A stretch of DNA of 34,084 nucleotides from Janibacter anophelis NBRC 107843 (GTDB lineage: Bacteria; Actinomycetota; Actinomycetes; Actinomycetales; Dermatophilaceae). Every line of letters starts with the position of its first letter. Position 1 is the stretch's first letter. Position numbers and translations under genes: made by a program. The stretch covers positions 1 through 34,084 of the forward strand of contig NZ_BCSQ01000040.1 of the NCBI RefSeq assembly GCF_001570945.1. Reading direction: 5' to 3'. Shown piece by piece: positions 31,805 through 34,084 of this stretch. The notes beneath the pieces were generated by a model. The model was not told where the DNA came from. It worked only from the letters and a program-made list of their open reading frames with translations, and searched no databases.

Positions 31805-33544
31805 TCAGCGCTTCGTGTAGAGCTGCCCGACGACGTCCGCGTGGCGCTCCTCGATGACGTGACGCTTGAGCTTCTGGGTCGCGGTGAGCTCGCCCGACTC
31901 CTCCGTGAAGTCCTCGTCGAGCACGGCGAAGCGCTTGATCCCCTCGGCCTTGGAGACCAAGGCATTGGCCTCGTCGACGACCCCCTGCAGCTCTGCCTGC
32001 GGGTCGGCGGGACGTTCCTGGGTCGGGTCGAGGGTGATGAGGGCACTGATGAAGGGACGCCCGTCGCCCAGGACCATCGCGTGCGAGACGAGCGGGTGCG
32101 AGCGCAGGACGTCCTCGAGCTGGCCGGGGGAGACGTTCTTGCCGCCCGCGGTCACGATGATCTCCTTGGCCCGACCCGTGATCGTCAGGTAGCCCTGCTC
32201 GTCGAGGGAGCCGAGGTCGCCGGTGCGGAACCAGCCGTCGACGATCGACGCACGGGTCGCCTCCTCGTTGCCCCAGTAGCCGTCGGTGACGATCGCGCCA
32301 CGGACTTCGATCTCACCGGCGTCGGTGACCCGGACCTCGTTGCCGGGCACGGGCGGACCGACGGTGCCGATGCGCTGGATCCCCGGCCCGTTGACCGTGA
32401 TCGCGGCACAGGTCTCGGTCAGGCCGTACCCCTCGTGCACCGGCACCCCGACGCCGCGGAAGAAGTGGCCGAGGCGCTCGCCGAGGGCGCCGCCCCCGCT
32501 GATCGCGTACTCGCACTCGTCGCCCAGGGCGGCCCGCACCTTGGCGTAGAGGAGCCGGTCGAAGACCGCGTGGGCGGCGCGCAGACCGAGGCCCGGGTGC
32601 TTCGGCGCGAGGTCGTCGCCGCACGCGCGGCTCCAGGCGATGGCCACCTGCGCGCCGCGGGTGAAGACCGCGGACGAGAGACGCCCGCCGGCGGCCGCTG
32701 CGCGGATGCCCTCGTGGACCTTTTCGAAGACGCGCGGCACGCCCAGGACCATGTGCGGGCGGAAGGTCCCCAAGGCGGAGGTGATCGTGCCGAAGTCCGA
32801 CCAGAAGCCGAGGGTGGCTCCGCTCTGGGCGATGACGTAGGCGACCGAGCGCGCGAGCACGTGGGCCATCGGCAGGAAGAGCAGGATGCGGTTGCCGTCC
32901 GTGCCCACCGATCCGATCGGGGCGGCGAGCAGGCCGGCGACCTCGGAGCCGAGGTGGCGGTGGGTGAGCACGACCCCCTTCGGCCGTCCCGTGGTGCCGG
33001 AGGTGTAGACGAGACCGGCCAGGTCGTCGAAGGTGATGGCGTCACGTCGCGCGATGACCTCATCGCGGGCGACGTCGTGACCGCGTTGGTCGAGCTCGCC
33101 CAACGCGTCCTGGTCGATGACGAGGACCTCGATGTCGAGGCCGGCGGCGAGGTCGGCCTGCTCGCGGGTCTCGACGACGAGCAGTCGGGCTGCGGAGTCG
33201 GTGACGATCCACTCGAGCTGGCTCGCTGAGGACGAGGGATAGACGGGGACGGTGCCCGCGCCGACGTTCCAGATCGCCTCGTCGAGCAGGAGCCACTCGT
33301 ACCGGGTGTCCGACATCAGGGCGACCCGGTCGCCCGCGGCGACGCCGCTGGCGATCAGCCCACAGGCTGCCGCCACGAGGGCGTCGAGGTGCTCGCCGGC
33401 GGTGACCGTGCGCCACGCTCCGTCGGCCCACCGGCTGAAGCTCGGATGATCGGGGTCGCGCTCGGCGTGCCGCCACGGACGAAGGGGGAGCAGGTCCCCG
33501 TCGGTCAGGGTCAACGGGGCGCCAGTGGCAACCTGTCCGGTCAC
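31805..33544 (-). CDS. Long-chain acyl-CoA synthetase (FadD/FACL-type AMP-forming ligase)
   Basis: The product is 579 aa. AMP-binding motifs are clear: VYTSGTTGRPKGVVLTH (P-loop-like A3), EGYGLTETCA (A5), WFRTGDLGSLDEQGYLTITGRAKEIIVTAGGKNVSP (A7-A8) and the late catalytic-loop Lys in ATQKLKRHVI. The whole sequence is long-chain acyl-CoA synthetase-like (the SLC27/ACSL kind with LPMAHVLARS). GTG 33544 follows GAGGAGG. A TACACT box is at 33598-33593. It activates fatty acids to acyl-CoA in the cytoplasm, for lipid synthesis or degradation. It is the last large complete gene in the window. Confidence 0.95.
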   Translation of the reverse strand: MTGQVATGAPLTLTDGDLLPLRPWRHAERDPDHPSFSRWADGAWRTVTAGEHLDALVAAACGLIASGVAAGDRVALMSDTRYEWLLLDEAIWNVGAGTVPVYPSSSASQLEWIVTDSAARLLVVETREQADLAAGLDIEVLVIDQDALGELDQRGHDVARDEVIARRDAITFDDLAGLVYTSGTTGRPKGVVLTHRHLGSEVAGLLAAPIGSVGTDGNRILLFLPMAHVLARSVAYVIAQSGATLGFWSDFGTITSALGTFRPHMVLGVPRVFEKVHEGIRAAAAGGRLSSAVFTRGAQVAIAWSRACGDDLAPKHPGLGLRAAHAVFDRLLYAKVRAALGDECEYAISGGGALGERLGHFFRGVGVPVHEGYGLTETCAAITVNGPGIQRIGTVGPPVPGNEVRVTDAGEIEVRGAIVTDGYWGNEEATRASIVDGWFRTGDLGSLDEQGYLTITGRAKEIIVTAGGKNVSPGQLEDVLRSHPLVSHAMVLGDGRPFISALITLDPTQERPADPQAELQGVVDEANALVSKAEGIKRFAVLDEDFTEESGELTATQKLKRHVIEERHADVVGQLYTKR

Positions 33545-33572
33545 GGCAGTCCTCCTCGTCTCCTGGCGGTGA

Positions 33573-33598
33573 TCTACGGATGTAGAAGCCTAGTGTAC
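33573..33598 (-). promoter_or_regulatory. Promoter and dyad before the acyl-CoA ligase
   Basis: On the minus strand TACACT (33598-33593) is a fair -10 box. About 7 bp downstream of it lies the dyad TCTAC-GGAT-GTAGA (33573-33586), so the dyad covers the expected start point. A repressor bound there would block transcription start. The leader to the GTG would be about 40 nt with a strong ribosome binding site. Confidence 0.5.
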
Positions 33599-33620
33599 GT
33601 GCCGCCCCGACTCACCGCAT

Positions 33621-33657
33621 GACCGGGCCCCGACCGTCGCGCGGTCGGGGCCCGGTC
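33621..33657. terminator. Strong 16-bp hairpin terminator
   Basis: GACCGGGCCCCGACCG (33621-33636) pairs perfectly with CGGTCGGGGCCCGGTC (33642-33657) around TCGCG. It lies 17 bp past the stop of the NlpC/P60 gene, which is read on the minus strand. It is the strongest hairpin in the window. It lacks a U tract, so it may act as a GC-rich actinobacterial terminator and insulate the acyl-CoA ligase promoter. Confidence 0.85.
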
Positions 33658-33673
33658 GTGGAGCAGCGGTCTG

Positions 33674-34084
33674 TCAGACGCGGCCGTAGGTCACGTTGCT
33701 CGTCCAGATCTTGCGCTTGGTCGTGTCGACGCGGGGGTTGCCGGCGTCGTACATCATGCCGTTGCCGGCGTAGATGCCCATGTGCCAAGCCGGGGCCCCG
33801 AAGAAGACGAGGTCGCCGGGGCGCGGGGAGGACACCGGAGTGGTGGCCTGGCGCTGCTGCTCGGCCGTGCGCGGCAGGGACTTGCCGTGGCGGGCGAAGA
33901 CGTAGCGGGTGAAGCCCGAGCAGTCGAAGCCGGACGTCGTCGTGCCACCCATGACGTAGGGCGTGCCGACGAGGCTCGCGGCCGTCGAGAGCAGCGAGCT
34001 GCTGGAGACGCTCGTGCGGGTGCTGGTGCGGCTCGCGGTGGTGGTCGTCCGCGTCGAGCCGGTCAGGCCCATGGCCGAGCCGGT
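33674..34084 (-). CDS. NlpC/P60-family cell-wall hydrolase, C-terminal part
   Basis: The gene enters from beyond the right edge; 136 codons are visible. A Ser/Thr-rich linker is followed by the NlpC/P60 catalytic domain: SLVGTPYVMGGTTTSGFDCSGFTRYVF with the nucleophile Cys in D-C-S-G-F, then GDLVFFGAPAWHMGIYAGNGMMYDA with the catalytic His and the third polar residue region. Such enzymes cut gamma-D-Glu-diaminopimelate bonds of peptidoglycan. The start, signal peptide and any LysM or coiled-coil region lie outside. A strong terminator follows. Confidence 0.92.
   Translation of the reverse strand, partial: TGSAMGLTGSTRTTTTASRTSTRTSVSSSSLLSTAASLVGTPYVMGGTTTSGFDCSGFTRYVFARHGKSLPRTAEQQRQATTPVSSPRPGDLVFFGAPAWHMGIYAGNGMMYDAGNPRVDTTKRKIWTSNVTYGRV

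Overview
The window is about 70% G+C and gene-dense. It shows strong third-position G/C bias, GTG starts, ATGA/GTGA gene overlaps and -10 boxes (TANNNT) that abut start codons. This is the pattern of a high-GC actinomycete. The gene content (CsoR-family regulator with rhodanese/MBL genes, HTH_42 protein, SNF2 helicase with SWIM finger, VapBC, PRiA4/UPF0158 protein) suggests Micrococcales, perhaps Intrasporangiaceae such as Janibacter; that placement is inference. No rRNA, tRNA, CRISPR array or complete transposon was recognised.

Layout. 1-2466 is a scarred region. It has a gene running off the left edge, a pterin dehydratase/glyoxalase fusion, fragments of a secreted DUF4185-like gene and a membrane gene, and a ~0.5 kb AT-richer insert with one unrecognised gene. 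A fragment of another gene follows. 2467-5309 holds a GNAT protein, a NYN nuclease-like protein, a divergent HxlR/DUF1772 pair and a P-loop kinase-like protein. 5361-13190 is the main functional block: a CstR/CsoR-type repressor with a DUF302 protein, facing two MBL-rhodanese proteins, a Cys-rich miniprotein, a TauE exporter, a membrane rhodanese, a DksA-like protein and, convergently, a CopB-type metal ATPase. Near-identical palindromes (ATACCCC..GGGGTAT) lie before the sulfur genes and before the ATPase, which suggests linked persulfide and metal control.

13262-19187 holds a PPOX flavoprotein, a truncated VapB remnant, a VOC protein, a carboxylesterase, a SWIM-SNF2 helicase and an intact VapBC pair. 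19239-25650 holds a PRiA4/UPF0158 fusion, a ferredoxin-reductase-like enzyme, a DoxX gene broken by a stop codon and an internal deletion, DUF2200, a TetR-MFS efflux operon and a HEAT-repeat protein. 25658-34084 holds a 32-bp hairpin tandem repeat, a membrane beta-propeller protein, a cupin, an ankyrin protein, an exported intradiol dioxygenase, an HTH_42 protein, a methyltransferase, a FadD-type acyl-CoA ligase and the end of an NlpC/P60 hydrolase.

How they work together. The sulfur block reads as one detoxification module. The repressor senses reactive sulfur. MBL and rhodanese domains oxidise and transfer sulfane sulfur, and TauE exports sulfite or a related anion. The ATPase may be co-controlled through the shared operator type. 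The other genes are mostly small independent units, many apparently transcribed as leaderless mRNAs.
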